This document shows positions 15,978 to 23,266 of a stretch of DNA of 26,650 nt, piece after piece. Below the pieces are notes generated by a model. That model made no database searches. It was not told the origin of the DNA and saw only the letters and a list, made by a program, of their open reading frames with translations. The translations under genes and the position numbers were made by a program. The DNA is taken from assembly GCA_946479985.1 (NCBI GenBank), contig CAMLIF010000049.1:1-26650 (forward strand). Reading direction: 5' to 3'. This DNA is from an uncultured Flavobacteriales bacterium. GTDB taxonomy: Bacteria > Bacteroidota > Bacteroidia > Flavobacteriales > Crocinitomicaceae. Within the stretch, counting starts at the first letter, position 1. Every line of letters begins with the position of its first letter.

Positions 15978-16874
15978 ATGGAAACTATAAAAACGCCGGG
16001 AATAAAGAATTGGAAAAGTGCAGCGATCGTTTTCATTCTGAGTGCTTTTGCTTTCCCCGCAGCCGGACAGGCTCATTATAAGTCAACAATGTTTGGGCTA
16101 TACAACAACCACCATTATGTATATTATCCTAAACAGAATTTCTATTACGATCCGTACGCTTACAACTATGTTGTAGTTGAGGATGGAATTTGGGTACGAC
16201 AAGTTGAACCGCCAAGTGCTTTTGCTGAAATCAACATTAACGTACTTCCTCACGTGGATGTACATGTTGATTCTTATCAGCCTTACCAGGATAATAAAAG
16301 ACATAAACACAAGTACAGATTGGTTCGTTATATGAGTCCCAGTAATGATTTTTATGTTTCTGTCTTTCCGCTGAGATTCGATTTCAGTATTACTCCATAT
16401 CAATATTACAGACCGGCTGAACACGTAGTGTTTGTAAATTACAATCCGAACCTGTATTATCATCCGGGCCGGGGCCATGCTTATGGTCATGGGAAACATC
16501 CTAACTTTCACAATCACGGCAATCACAACAATTACTACCGGGATAATCACGGACCAAAAGGTCACGGAAATTCCAATCACGGGAATAATCACAATCCAGG
16601 CGATTTTCATCAAAAAGGAAAACAGCCGAACGGATCAGGTAATTGGGGCAAAAAACCAGATCAAAATCATAACAACAATAAACGTCCGGGAGATTTTCAC
16701 CAGAACAAGGGGAATGATCGTGGGCCCGGAGACTTTCATCAGAAAAATGCTCCCGAAAAAAACCAGCCCAAACAGCAAACTCAGCGTAAGCCAGGAGATT
16801 TCCATTCAAAAGGTGGTCAGCCTTCCGGTCCTGCTAAAGGAGGAAAAGGCCCTGGTAAAAAAGGAGGTCATTAA
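15978..16874 (+). CDS. Secreted Tyr-rich protein with four PGDFH repeats (paralogue 2)
   Basis: A 298-aa paralogue of the preceding gene. The start is the ATG of METIKTPG; the seven upstream codons in frame begin at TTG and overlap a -7-like box, so they were left out. The signal peptide ends near GQA (32). The domain HHYVYYPKQNFYYDPYA (about 45-61), IWVRQVEPP, ININVLPHVDVHVDSY and FDFSITPYQYY lines up closely with paralogue 1. The tail (from about 160) is rich in His, Asn and Gly, with PGDFH at 207, 237, 250 and 272. The final unit KPGDFHSKGxxPSxPAKG is nearly identical in both proteins, while the number and spacing of the inner repeats differ, as expected for repeats that expand and contract. 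A terminator follows at 16954. Function is unknown. Confidence 0.85.
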   Translation: METIKTPGIKNWKSAAIVFILSAFAFPAAGQAHYKSTMFGLYNNHHYVYYPKQNFYYDPYAYNYVVVEDGIWVRQVEPPSAFAEININVLPHVDVHVDSYQPYQDNKRHKHKYRLVRYMSPSNDFYVSVFPLRFDFSITPYQYYRPAEHVVFVNYNPNLYYHPGRGHAYGHGKHPNFHNHGNHNNYYRDNHGPKGHGNSNHGNNHNPGDFHQKGKQPNGSGNWGKKPDQNHNNNKRPGDFHQNKGNDRGPGDFHQKNAPEKNQPKQQTQRKPGDFHSKGGQPSGPAKGGKGPGKKGGH

Positions 16875-16920
16875 GCGCAGAATTCGACCCCGAAGTATCG
16901 GGACAAGAATCCTCCACTGC
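16875..16920. repeat. 46-bp dispersed palindromic element, copy 1
   Basis: It begins GCGCAGAATTCG and ends GAATCCTCCACTGC. A second copy (17162-17208) has about 41 of 47 aligned positions identical. All five substitutions are transitions and there is one indel. The minus strand folds into an inner hairpin CCCGA-TACT-TCGGG within an outer GGATTC/GAATTC stem. It starts directly after the stop codon of the paralogue 2 gene. Confidence 0.65.
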
Positions 16921-16953
16921 ATAATCCTTTGTCGAACAATATAAAAACAACAT

Positions 16954-16985
16954 GCTCCGGTTCCAATTGAATCGGAGCTTTTTTT
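16954..16985 (+). terminator. Intrinsic terminator after paralogue 2
   Basis: GCTCCG (16954-16959) pairs with CGGAGC (16973-16978) around a 13-nt loop that can pair partly, followed by a run of seven T (16979-16985). Confidence 0.85.
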
Positions 16986-17116
16986 ATATTGGGAAAGCAG
17001 TTATGACTATCATTCACCTTTGCGCCTTCTTCTTTGGGATATTAACACAGAATCTTTGTGGTTAACTAACGTAGCACGTCCAGGAACCAACCAGTAAGAA
17101 ATAAGAGCGCAAAGAA

Positions 17117-17150
17117 AAAACGCTTATTCACCGGAGCAAATAAGCGTTTT
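17117..17150. terminator. Intrinsic terminator of the phosphoglucomutase gene, probably bidirectional
   Basis: AAAACGCTTATT (17117-17128) and AATAAGCGTTTT (17139-17150) form a perfect 12-bp stem with a 10-nt loop. On the minus strand it is followed by a T-rich tail, which suits the gene ending at 17212. The stretch 16875-17211 (337 nt) has no gene; it holds this terminator, the terminator at 16954, and the two copies of the palindromic element. Confidence 0.85.
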
Positions 17151-17161
17151 AAAGTTTATAA

Positions 17162-17208
17162 GCGCAGGATTCGGACCCCGAAGCATCGAGGCAGGAATCC
17201 TCCACTGC
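17162..17208. repeat. 47-bp dispersed palindromic element, copy 2
   Basis: It begins GCGCAGGATTCGG and ends GGAATCCTCCACTGC. It lies 3 nt past the stop codon of the phosphoglucomutase gene, on that gene's 3' side. On the minus strand the inner hairpin reads CCTCGA-TGCT-TCGGGG and the outer arms GGATTC/GAATCC, so pairing is kept despite the changes from copy 1. Confidence 0.65.
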
Positions 17209-17211
17209 GTG

Positions 17212-18618
17212 TTAACAAATAGTCTCTTCTGTAATTTTCAGGATTTCTCTTACTTCTTCCAGGGTTGGTGCCTCGGCATAAGTTCTGAGAACAGGTTCTG
17301 TTCCCGATGCGCGGATCATCATCCAACGGTTGTCGTCGAAGAAGAATTTCCAGCCGTCAATGGTTCCAACCGAATCAACGGTATATTTTCCGAAGGCTTT
17401 GTACTCGTTGTTTTCGCATTTGGCTACAATGGCTTGTTTCAATTCTTCGGTAATATGTAAATCGTTGCGCTCAAATTTAAATGCACCAACAATCTCGTAA
17501 ACCTCATCAATCAGCTGATCAAGCGTTTTACCTGATTTTGCCATGAATTCCCAGATGATTAATCCCATCCAGATTCCGTCACGTTCAGGAATGTGTCCTT
17601 TTACGGCAATTCCACCCGATTCCTCACCACCGATCAAAACATCTTCATCGACCATAATTCCGGCAATGTATTTAAATCCGATCTTCACAACCTGATATTC
17701 CAAACCGTAATGTGCGGCCATTGTTGCTACGCGAGGAGTTGTACTAAACGCGGTTACAACTTTACCGGACATGTGTTTGTATTTCACCAAATAGTGCATC
17801 AGCAGCAAAATGATGTGATGCGAATCAATAAACTCTCCTTTTCCGTTGTAGAGACCAATTCTGTCGGCATCGCCATCAGTTGCAAGCGCACAGTGGATAT
17901 TTCCTTTTTCCTTGATGTATTTTTCGAGCGGCTGCAGGTTTTTTTGGATTGGCTCGGGAGCCTGGCCTTCGAATGACGGATTGTAATCACAATGTAACAA
18001 CTGAACTTTCGGTAAAATACGACGGATCACATTTTGTCCGGCTCCGTACATAGCATCATAAACCAGGTTCAGTCCCGAATTATTGATTGCCTCCAAATCG
18101 AAATTGGCTTTGATATGATCTACATAGCGCGTTTCAAAATCTACAATTTCCAATTTCCCGCTTTTCTCGTATTCCGAAAGATCTACTTTCGTGTAATCAA
18201 ACGGAACGGTTTCAGGAATAATGTCTTCTATTTCCTGCACCAACTCGGGAGTTAACGGTCCGCCGTAGTGCGCTTTTAATTTGTAACCGTTGTACGACGG
18301 TGGATTGTGACTGGCCGTAAGAATAACTCCCAAACCGCATTCCAGCTGATTTGCAGCTAAAGAGATCATCGGTGTGGAAACAAATCCTTTCGACATTTTC
18401 ACTTCAATTCCTTCGTGTAAAAGGATTTTGGCAACTGTTTCTGCAAACAATTCGCCTGCAAAACGACAATCATGTCCCAAAGCAATTTTTGAATTCCAAT
18501 CGGATTTCTTTAACCATTGGGCTGTTGCATAAGCTACACGAGCTACATTTTCTACTGTAAACTCTTCAGCGATTATCGCTCGCCAGCCATCTGTTCCAAA
18601 TTTTATTTTTGTTGCCAA
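17212..18618 (-). CDS. Phosphoglucomutase/phosphomannomutase family protein
   Basis: A 468-aa alpha-D-phosphohexomutase with all four domain signatures: the phosphoserine loop TASHNPPSYNGYK (Ser103), the metal site DGDADR (248-253), the sugar loop GEESGG (331-336), and the phosphate loop RASGTEP (436-442). It interconverts hexose 1- and 6-phosphates in the cytosol and feeds glycogen, cell-wall and polysaccharide precursors; glucose or mannose preference is not clear. The start is TTG (MATKIKFGTDGW): an in-frame TAA lies just upstream and no ATG fits the family's N-terminus. A TATATTTG box at 18673-18680 precedes it, and a strong terminator follows at 17117-17150, so it is monocistronic. Confidence 0.93.
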   Translation of the reverse strand: MATKIKFGTDGWRAIIAEEFTVENVARVAYATAQWLKKSDWNSKIALGHDCRFAGELFAETVAKILLHEGIEVKMSKGFVSTPMISLAANQLECGLGVILTASHNPPSYNGYKLKAHYGGPLTPELVQEIEDIIPETVPFDYTKVDLSEYEKSGKLEIVDFETRYVDHIKANFDLEAINNSGLNLVYDAMYGAGQNVIRRILPKVQLLHCDYNPSFEGQAPEPIQKNLQPLEKYIKEKGNIHCALATDGDADRIGLYNGKGEFIDSHHIILLLMHYLVKYKHMSGKVVTAFSTTPRVATMAAHYGLEYQVVKIGFKYIAGIMVDEDVLIGGEESGGIAVKGHIPERDGIWMGLIIWEFMAKSGKTLDQLIDEVYEIVGAFKFERNDLHITEELKQAIVAKCENNEYKAFGKYTVDSVGTIDGWKFFFDDNRWMMIRASGTEPVLRTYAEAPTLEEVREILKITEETIC

Positions 18619-18672
18619 ATCAATTCTGTTTTATGCGCCTACGCTGGAAGCTTTAACGCTAGATTTTGGGTT

Positions 18673-18680
18673 CAAATATA
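18673..18680 (-). promoter_or_regulatory. Candidate -7 box of the phosphohexomutase gene
   Basis: On the minus strand this reads TATATTTG (exact TAnnTTTG). It would give a leader of about 48 nt. No clear -33 TTG was found. Confidence 0.45.
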
Positions 18681-18788
18681 GTTAATGTGCTTTTAGAATC
18701 CTGAAAACCGCGATTAGAATTCGATTAAATCATTGCTAAATCGATATTTAAATTGCTTCCAGGTTAAATGCTAATACTTTTATTTTTG

Positions 18789-18833
18789 AACCGCGGAGAA
18801 ATGAAGAGCGCAGAGAATTAAACCTTTGCGGTT
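18789..18833. repeat. AACCGC...GCGGTT repeat tract
   Basis: AACCGC (18789-18794) and GCGGTT (18828-18833) bracket a purine-rich stretch with GAGCGCAGAGAATT. The 240-nt gap 18619-18858 has no gene. Similar 'cgcagaga ... ctttgcggtt' tracts are common between genes in Bacteroidetes as I recall; a second tract of that kind (CTTTGCGCCTTC, GCGCAAAGAAA) lies around 17020-17120. Confidence 0.35.
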
Positions 18834-18858
18834 AATTAAAAAATCTGCGAACTGACAA

Positions 18859-19839
18859 TTACGCTTTTGTCCAGATGCGCGTGTTGAGGTTCAGGTCTTC
18901 TACCAAACCTGTCATCATATCAATGAGTTGTATCAGCAACTGCGCTTCTTCCATTTTCAGCGAAGTTCGGAAAATACGCGGTTCAAATAAATTCTTGTCG
19001 AATGAATAGGCAACATACACATTTTTATTTCGGAAGGACAAACAGATTTTCTTTCCGGTACGCTCATTCAATTCCAGAATTCGCTCCATGAGCGAAGGAG
19101 TAAGCAGGTACCTGCACTCCTGTTCATCTGTTGAATAGATGGCAAAACCTTTTTCGAAAGCAGGATTGTCCATTCGTATCAGTGTTCCTTTTCGATCTGT
19201 ATTCCACGATTGGAGTTTTCGTCCAAGTTTACCGAACATACGCTCCATTGTATCCTGGTCAATGATTGTTTCGCCGGAAAAGTGCTTGTTGAAATCGCCC
19301 ACAAAAAATAATCCTTCAAAAATGGTATGCCAATGTTCCTGCCGGTTCCCGTTCTTATCACGCGAAACTGTTTTATACTCCGTATGTATTTCGCCAAACG
19401 AAAAATGTGTTTGATCAAACCGTGCGGTTATGGTATCTTCTGCCCGGTGACGATCAACCGAATGCGGAAATAATCCACTGTCCCAATACTCGTTCATTAA
19501 GCTATGATGCGCATCATAGTTCAATCTTTCATCGACACTTTTTACCAAAGCGGGAATAACCTTTGCTTTAAACTCTATATTAAAGGGCTTGGTGAAACGC
19601 CAATGTTTTATACCCAATACAATTCCTGCGGCAACAATTACCACTCCAAGCGGAATGAACAGCAATCCCAATTCTTCCGCGCCACCAATACAAAACGGAA
19701 TAATGGAAACAACAGCAAGAGCAATGAAAATCCACAATACTTTGCGGAAGGAGGCCACAAATAGTTTGCGTTTTTCTTCGAGGATTCCCAAATCGCCAAG
19801 TAATAAATCCCGGTAAACGGCGGTAAGATCTTTAGTCAT
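18859..19839 (-). CDS. DUF3137 family membrane protein
   Basis: A 326-aa protein with two adjacent membrane segments near the N-terminus (about 33-51 and 57-77) and a long soluble domain after them. The soluble part has the DUF3137 pattern: SGLFPHSVDRHRAEDTI, HTEYKTVSRDKNG, HTIFEGLFFVGDFNKHF. Function is unknown. It lies 12 nt downstream of lemA on the same strand; lemA and DUF3137 genes occur together in many bacteria, so this is a conserved envelope module rather than a chance pair. The C-terminal segment (LNERTGKKICLSFRNKNVYVAYSF) belongs to the same domain. No lipoprotein or export signal is seen apart from the two spans. Confidence 0.82.
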   Translation of the reverse strand: MTKDLTAVYRDLLLGDLGILEEKRKLFVASFRKVLWIFIALAVVSIIPFCIGGAEELGLLFIPLGVVIVAAGIVLGIKHWRFTKPFNIEFKAKVIPALVKSVDERLNYDAHHSLMNEYWDSGLFPHSVDRHRAEDTITARFDQTHFSFGEIHTEYKTVSRDKNGNRQEHWHTIFEGLFFVGDFNKHFSGETIIDQDTMERMFGKLGRKLQSWNTDRKGTLIRMDNPAFEKGFAIYSTDEQECRYLLTPSLMERILELNERTGKKICLSFRNKNVYVAYSFDKNLFEPRIFRTSLKMEEAQLLIQLIDMMTGLVEDLNLNTRIWTKA

Positions 19840-19851
19840 TGGTTTGAATGA

Positions 19852-20376
19852 TTAATCGTGGAATTCAAAATAGCGTTTCTGCTCCATTTTATTGCGTTGA
19901 GCCACTATGTTAGAAGGGAATTTCAAAACAAGATCATTATAATCCTGGATAGCAACGTTATAAGTTCTTCTGGAAGCCGCAAGCTGTTCTTCCATTTCAT
20001 TGATACTTCGCTGAAGCATTAAAAACTGGTCGCTCGCTTTCAGGTCCGGATAAGCTTCGGATTTAATGAGGAATTGGGAGAAACTTGCCCCCAATTCGCG
20101 ATTCACTTTTGACAGAGATTCCACATCGCGGGGCACTGAACGCAGCTCGGTTAATTTCGACAGAAGTTCTTTTTCATGGCTCATATAACCTTCAACACAA
20201 CCCATTAGCTGCGGAATAAGGTCGAAGCGCTTTTTCAGCATGACATCTACCGTGGCAAACGAAGCGTCGACCTGGTTTGATTTAGCGATCAACCCGTTTT
20301 TAAGGACAATTCCTGCAATTAAAACAAGAAGTATAAGACCGATAGCAGTGCCAATTAAGATGTAAAGCATTTCCAT
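19852..20376 (-). CDS. lemA: LemA family protein
   Basis: A 174-aa protein of the usual LemA size. It has one N-terminal membrane segment (about 4-25, YILIGTAIGLILLVLIAGIVL) and then a long helical domain. The family marks are NQVDASFATVDVMLKKRFDLIPQLM (here residues about 34-58), the central SFSQFLIKSEAYPDLKAS with FLMLQRSINEMEEQLAASRR, and YNVAIQDYNDLVLKFPSNIVA near the end. LemA proteins are membrane-anchored with a four-helix periplasmic or extracytosolic domain; the biochemical role is unknown. It is the first gene of the pair with DUF3137. A strong terminator and the end of rocD lie upstream, so it must have its own promoter, but no good TAnnTTTG box was found. Confidence 0.92.
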   Translation of the reverse strand: MEMLYILIGTAIGLILLVLIAGIVLKNGLIAKSNQVDASFATVDVMLKKRFDLIPQLMGCVEGYMSHEKELLSKLTELRSVPRDVESLSKVNRELGASFSQFLIKSEAYPDLKASDQFLMLQRSINEMEEQLAASRRTYNVAIQDYNDLVLKFPSNIVAQRNKMEQKRYFEFHD

Positions 20377-20452
20377 GGTGCGAATATCAAAAAAAAGGTT
20401 TAGAAAACGATATTTTGACTCAAATCAAAAGACTTTAAGTTTAAACAATAAA

Positions 20453-20480
20453 AAAAGGTCATTACAAGTAATGACCTTTT
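20453..20480 (-). terminator. Intrinsic terminator of rocD
   Basis: AAAAGGTCATTAC (20453-20465) and GTAATGACCTTTT (20468-20480) form a perfect 13-bp arm pair with a 2-nt spacer (practically a 4-nt loop). On the minus strand it is followed by TTTATTG, a T-rich tail. A second small hairpin (CCAGC-TCTC-GCTGG, 20498-20511) lies between it and the rocD stop. Confidence 0.88.
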
Positions 20481-20514
20481 ATAGTTTTCTAATATCACCA
20501 GCTCTCGCTGGCTC

Positions 20515-21756
20515 TTATTTCTTATACGCTAAAATAGTTTTCTCAATGATCGCAACACATTCCAGCAACTGCTCTTCTGTCATCACCAATGGCGGAGCGA
20601 AACGAATGATATTTCCGTGAGTTGGTTTTGCCAGCAATCCGTTGTCTTTCATTGCAACACACAGGTTCCAGGCAGTTTTGCTGTCTTCGGTATCGTTTAC
20701 CAAAATGGCATTCAACAACCCTTTACCACGAACTTTGAGTATCAAATCTGTTTTAGCGATCAGCTCATTGATTTTTGATCTGAACAACTGTCCTAAACGC
20801 TCGGCATTTTCAGCAAGTTTTTCGTCTTTCACAACTTCCAAAGCAGCAATTGCTACTTTCGCTGCCAACGGATTTCCTCCGAACGTAGAACCGTGTTGTC
20901 CCGGTTTAATAACATCCATAATATCGTTATTCGCAAAAACAGCTGAAACAGGATAAACACCGCCTGAAATTGCTTTTCCAAGGATCAAAATATCGGGTTT
21001 CACATTCTCGTGATCAACCGCCAATAATTTTCCTGTACGTGCAATTCCGGTTTGAACTTCGTCTGCAATGAACAATGCATTTGCAGCAGTACATAATTCT
21101 TTCGCTTTTGCCAAATATCCGTCGTTCGGAACATAAACTCCGGCTTCACCCTGAATAGGCTCAACAAGGAATCCGATTACGTTTGGCTCTTTCAGTGCTT
21201 CTTCCAAAGCGTTTGTATCGTTGTAAGGAATTTTGATGAATCCCGGCGTAAACGGACCAAAATTCGTACTTGCATCCGGATCACTTGAAAACGAAACGAT
21301 GGTAGTTGTTCTACCGTGGAAGTTTTGTTCACAAACAATAATCTGCGCCTGATTTTCTGCTACTCCTTTTTTCTCATAACCCCATTTACGGGCCAGTTTG
21401 ATTGCTGTTTCAACAGCTTCAGCTCCCGTATTCATCGGTAATACTTTATCAAAACCGAAGTAAGATGTTACGTATTGTTCGTAAACACCTAATGTGTCAT
21501 TGTAAAAAGCACGCGATGTCAACGTTAATAACTGCGCCTGATCTGTTAATGCCTTTACAATTTTCGGGTGACAATGTCCCTGGTTTACCGCCGAGTACGC
21601 GGAAAGAAAATCGTAATAACGTTTTCCTTCTACATCCCAAACATAAACTCCTTCGCCTTTTGCCAGTACAACCGGCAGTGGATGATAATTGTGTGCTCCA
21701 TGCTTTTCTTCCAAATGCATCAGATCCTGAGAGGATAATTTTTCCATTGTTTCCAT
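20515..21756 (-). CDS. rocD: Ornithine aminotransferase (ornithine-oxo-acid transaminase)
   Basis: A 413-aa class-III PLP aminotransferase, typical length for RocD. It moves the delta-amino group of ornithine to 2-oxoglutarate, giving glutamate-5-semialdehyde and glutamate in arginine/proline metabolism; cytosolic. Visible marks are [27 protein letters not shown] (residues about 34-60), the PLP-phosphate loop [12 protein letters not shown] (109-120), FHGRT (146-150), the DEVQTG aspartate (Asp232), and the PLP lysine in [15 protein letters not shown] (Lys261). [11 protein letters not shown] is the ornithine-aminotransferase form and separates it from acetylornithine or GABA transaminases. The start is [12 protein letters not shown]. 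The leader is about 105 nt from a very good promoter and contains a possible small ORF (21778-21849). Confidence 0.93.
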   Translation of the reverse strand: METMEKLSSQDLMHLEEKHGAHNYHPLPVVLAKGEGVYVWDVEGKRYYDFLSAYSAVNQGHCHPKIVKALTDQAQLLTLTSRAFYNDTLGVYEQYVTSYFGFDKVLPMNTGAEAVETAIKLARKWGYEKKGVAENQAQIIVCEQNFHGRTTTIVSFSSDPDASTNFGPFTPGFIKIPYNDTNALEEALKEPNVIGFLVEPIQGEAGVYVPNDGYLAKAKELCTAANALFIADEVQTGIARTGKLLAVDHENVKPDILILGKAISGGVYPVSAVFANNDIMDVIKPGQHGSTFGGNPLAAKVAIAALEVVKDEKLAENAERLGQLFRSKINELIAKTDLILKVRGKGLLNAILVNDTEDSKTAWNLCVAMKDNGLLAKPTHGNIIRFAPPLVMTEEQLLECVAIIEKTILAYKK

Positions 21757-21777
21757 AAATTTCCAGTTCTTAAAATT

Positions 21778-21849
21778 TCAACAAGTTTCCTGCTCATCCC
21801 GGAGAGCATTCATCCTTTCCTCATTTGCAGAAAGCAGGAGAGAAATCAT
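21778..21849 (-). CDS. Possible 23-codon leader ORF upstream of rocD
   Basis: In the rocD leader a minus-strand ATG (21847-21849) opens a frame that reads MISLLLSANEER, then MNALRDEQETC, then TGA. It begins about 12 nt after the predicted transcription start and ends 22 nt before the rocD ATG. Two 16-nt stretches inside (AGGATGA and CTCTCC flanks, 14 of 16 identical) are 36 nt apart, exactly 12 codons. Arms TCCTGCT and AGCAGGA in the same stretch can pair. It may be a translated leader peptide, or a chance frame in a structured leader; nothing proves translation. Confidence 0.35.
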   Translation of the reverse strand: MISLLLSANEERMNALRDEQETC

Positions 21850-21867
21850 CCTAAAAAAGTGACTTCG

Positions 21868-21898
21868 CAAAGATAATTGGCAATAGGTGAAATTCCAA
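21868..21898 (-). promoter_or_regulatory. Promoter of rocD (-33 TTG, 20-nt spacer, -7 TATCTTTG)
   Basis: On the minus strand a TTG (plus 21896-21898), a 20-nt spacer and TATCTTTG (plus 21868-21875) match the Bacteroidetes promoter consensus in both boxes and spacing. Transcription would start near 21861. This is the best promoter in the window. Confidence 0.65.
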
Positions 21899-21916
21899 GA
21901 ATGCATCGTGGATTTT

Positions 21917-21930
21917 CCTGAGCTTGTCGA
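21917..21930. repeat. CCTGAGCTTGTCGA dispersed-repeat fragment
   Basis: The 14-mer CCTGAGCTTGTCGA is the core of a short intergenic repeat (CTTCGACAAGCTCAGG in the other direction) that is widespread in bacterial genomes as I recall. It lies between the divergent rocD and desaturase promoters and overlaps the spurious upstream extension of the desaturase frame. Confidence 0.4.
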
Positions 21931-21933
21931 AAA

Positions 21934-21967
21934 TTGCTTCTTATTTTATGAGAATATCCTATCTTTG
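21934..21967 (+). promoter_or_regulatory. Candidate promoter of the desaturase gene
   Basis: TTG (21934-21936), a 23-nt spacer and TATCTTTG (21960-21967) match the Bacteroidetes consensus. Transcription would start around 21973, leaving a leader of about 10 nt before a TTG start codon at 21984. This supports the shorter reading of the gene. Confidence 0.5.
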
Positions 21968-21983
21968 GCGAAAATTATCAGGC

Positions 21984-23138
21984 TTGGCAACAGTTCAATT
22001 TTCACAACCCAAGGGTGATTTCTTCAAGACCCTTCGAACGTCAGTAAACGGATACTTTACCGAAAACAACATCAAACCCACAGGTAACGCAAAGTTGTAC
22101 TGGAAAACAGCAATAATCATTACAACATACGTTGCAACATACACTGCAATTGTTGCCGCTCCCATTCCGGGATGGTCGGTTCTGGTTCTTGCCGGATTTC
22201 TTGGTTTCGTTCAGGGATTGGTTGGTTTCAACATTATGCATGACGCTTGTCATGATTCGTTTTCGACAAAAAAAGCAATCAATCATTTCTTCGGGCTTTC
22301 TATGAATGCTTTGGGAACAGATGCGCACATGTGGCGACAAAAACACAATATTGTTCATCATACATACACCAATGTAGACGGAATTGACGACGATATTGCA
22401 AAAACGCCGTTCCTGCGCATGAGCGAAACGCAAAAACGCTTTAAGGCTCACCGTTTTCAGCATATTTACCTGACTTTCCTGTACGGGATTTCTACGTTGT
22501 ACTGGATTACACTAAAGGATTGGGAAAGTTATTTTAACCGCAATGAATTCAATGTGGAAGTGAATCGTATGAAGCCTGTTGATCATGTTATGTTCTGGAT
22601 AACGAAAATGATCTATTTCGGGCTATATCTTGTTATTCCGGGATTCATCTTCGGTTTTGGATGGGCTTTCCTTGGTTTTACGGTAATGCATTTCGTACTC
22701 GGCTGCATGATGAGTTTCGTTTTTCAATTGGCACACGTAGTTGAAAACGTTGAATTTGAGCACAGCCATGGGGAACACACTGAAATTGATACTGAATGGG
22801 CTGTTCACCAAATCAGCACAACGAGTGATTTTGCTGTAAACAATAAATTGGTAAGCTGGATTGTTGGCGGATTGAATTACCAGGTAGAACATCATTTGTT
22901 CCCAAGAATCTCACACATCCACTACCCTGCCATCCAAAAGATCGTGTCAGAAGTATGCGCGGAATTTGATGTGGAATACCGCTCTTATCCAACAACTGGA
23001 AAGGCAATAGCTTCGCATTTCCGCCACATGAAACGGTTAGGGAATAAAAACGTGCTTCAGCCACAATTTCAGCCTAAGGAAGAGAAAACACAGGTTGCTG
23101 AGGTTGTTTTGGAAGAAGAGTTGGAGTTGGTAGATTGA
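21984..23138 (+). CDS. Membrane fatty-acid (acyl-CoA/acyl-lipid) desaturase
   Basis: A 384-aa di-iron membrane desaturase. All three histidine boxes are present: HDACH (86-90), HNIVHH (121-126) and QVEHH (300-304, in GLNYQVEHHLFPRISH), with membrane segments between (about 42-62, 68-86, 208-232). The QxxHH third box places it with front-end/acyl-lipid-type desaturases, but there is no N-terminal cytochrome b5 domain. It would introduce a double bond into fatty acyl chains and help adjust membrane fluidity. I chose the TTG at 21984 (reading MATVQFSQPKGDFFKTLR) because homologues as I recall begin MATVxFS, and a TATCTTTG promoter box lies just before it. The in-frame ATG at 21948 and TTG at 21924 lie upstream of or inside the promoter. 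Confidence 0.88.
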   Translation: MATVQFSQPKGDFFKTLRTSVNGYFTENNIKPTGNAKLYWKTAIIITTYVATYTAIVAAPIPGWSVLVLAGFLGFVQGLVGFNIMHDACHDSFSTKKAINHFFGLSMNALGTDAHMWRQKHNIVHHTYTNVDGIDDDIAKTPFLRMSETQKRFKAHRFQHIYLTFLYGISTLYWITLKDWESYFNRNEFNVEVNRMKPVDHVMFWITKMIYFGLYLVIPGFIFGFGWAFLGFTVMHFVLGCMMSFVFQLAHVVENVEFEHSHGEHTEIDTEWAVHQISTTSDFAVNNKLVSWIVGGLNYQVEHHLFPRISHIHYPAIQKIVSEVCAEFDVEYRSYPTTGKAIASHFRHMKRLGNKNVLQPQFQPKEEKTQVAEVVLEEELELVD

Positions 23139-23152
23139 TTACACCCTGTTTT

Positions 23153-23246
23153 CGATACAAAAAACTCCTTGCGTCGTATTTCACTCAAACTGACGGGTGT
23201 TGCAGAGAAACGATACTCCTTCAGTTGTGGGTCATTCAAACTGACG
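23153..23246. repeat. Two tandem units of a CGATAC...TCAAACTGACG repeat
   Basis: Unit 1 (from 23153) and unit 2 (from 23211) each begin CGATAC, contain CTCCTT, and end in TCA(C/T)TCAAACTGACG (23181-23195 and 23232-23246). In reverse complement this is 'CGTCAGTTTGAGTGA...GTATCG', a pattern I recall as a common dispersed element in Flavobacteriales. It lies between two convergent genes. Confidence 0.55.
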
Positions 23247-23266
23247 CGTAATTATTCGAAATCAGA

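Noticed and set aside
16098..16809. Minus-strand ORFs (171 and 102 aa) opposite paralogue 2
   Set aside because: Same cause as for paralogue 1: antisense shadow of low-complexity coding sequence.
21924..21983. Upstream TTG/ATG starts of the desaturase
   Set aside because: They overlap the dispersed repeat fragment and the likely promoter boxes; the family N-terminus as I recall it begins at the TTG at 21984.
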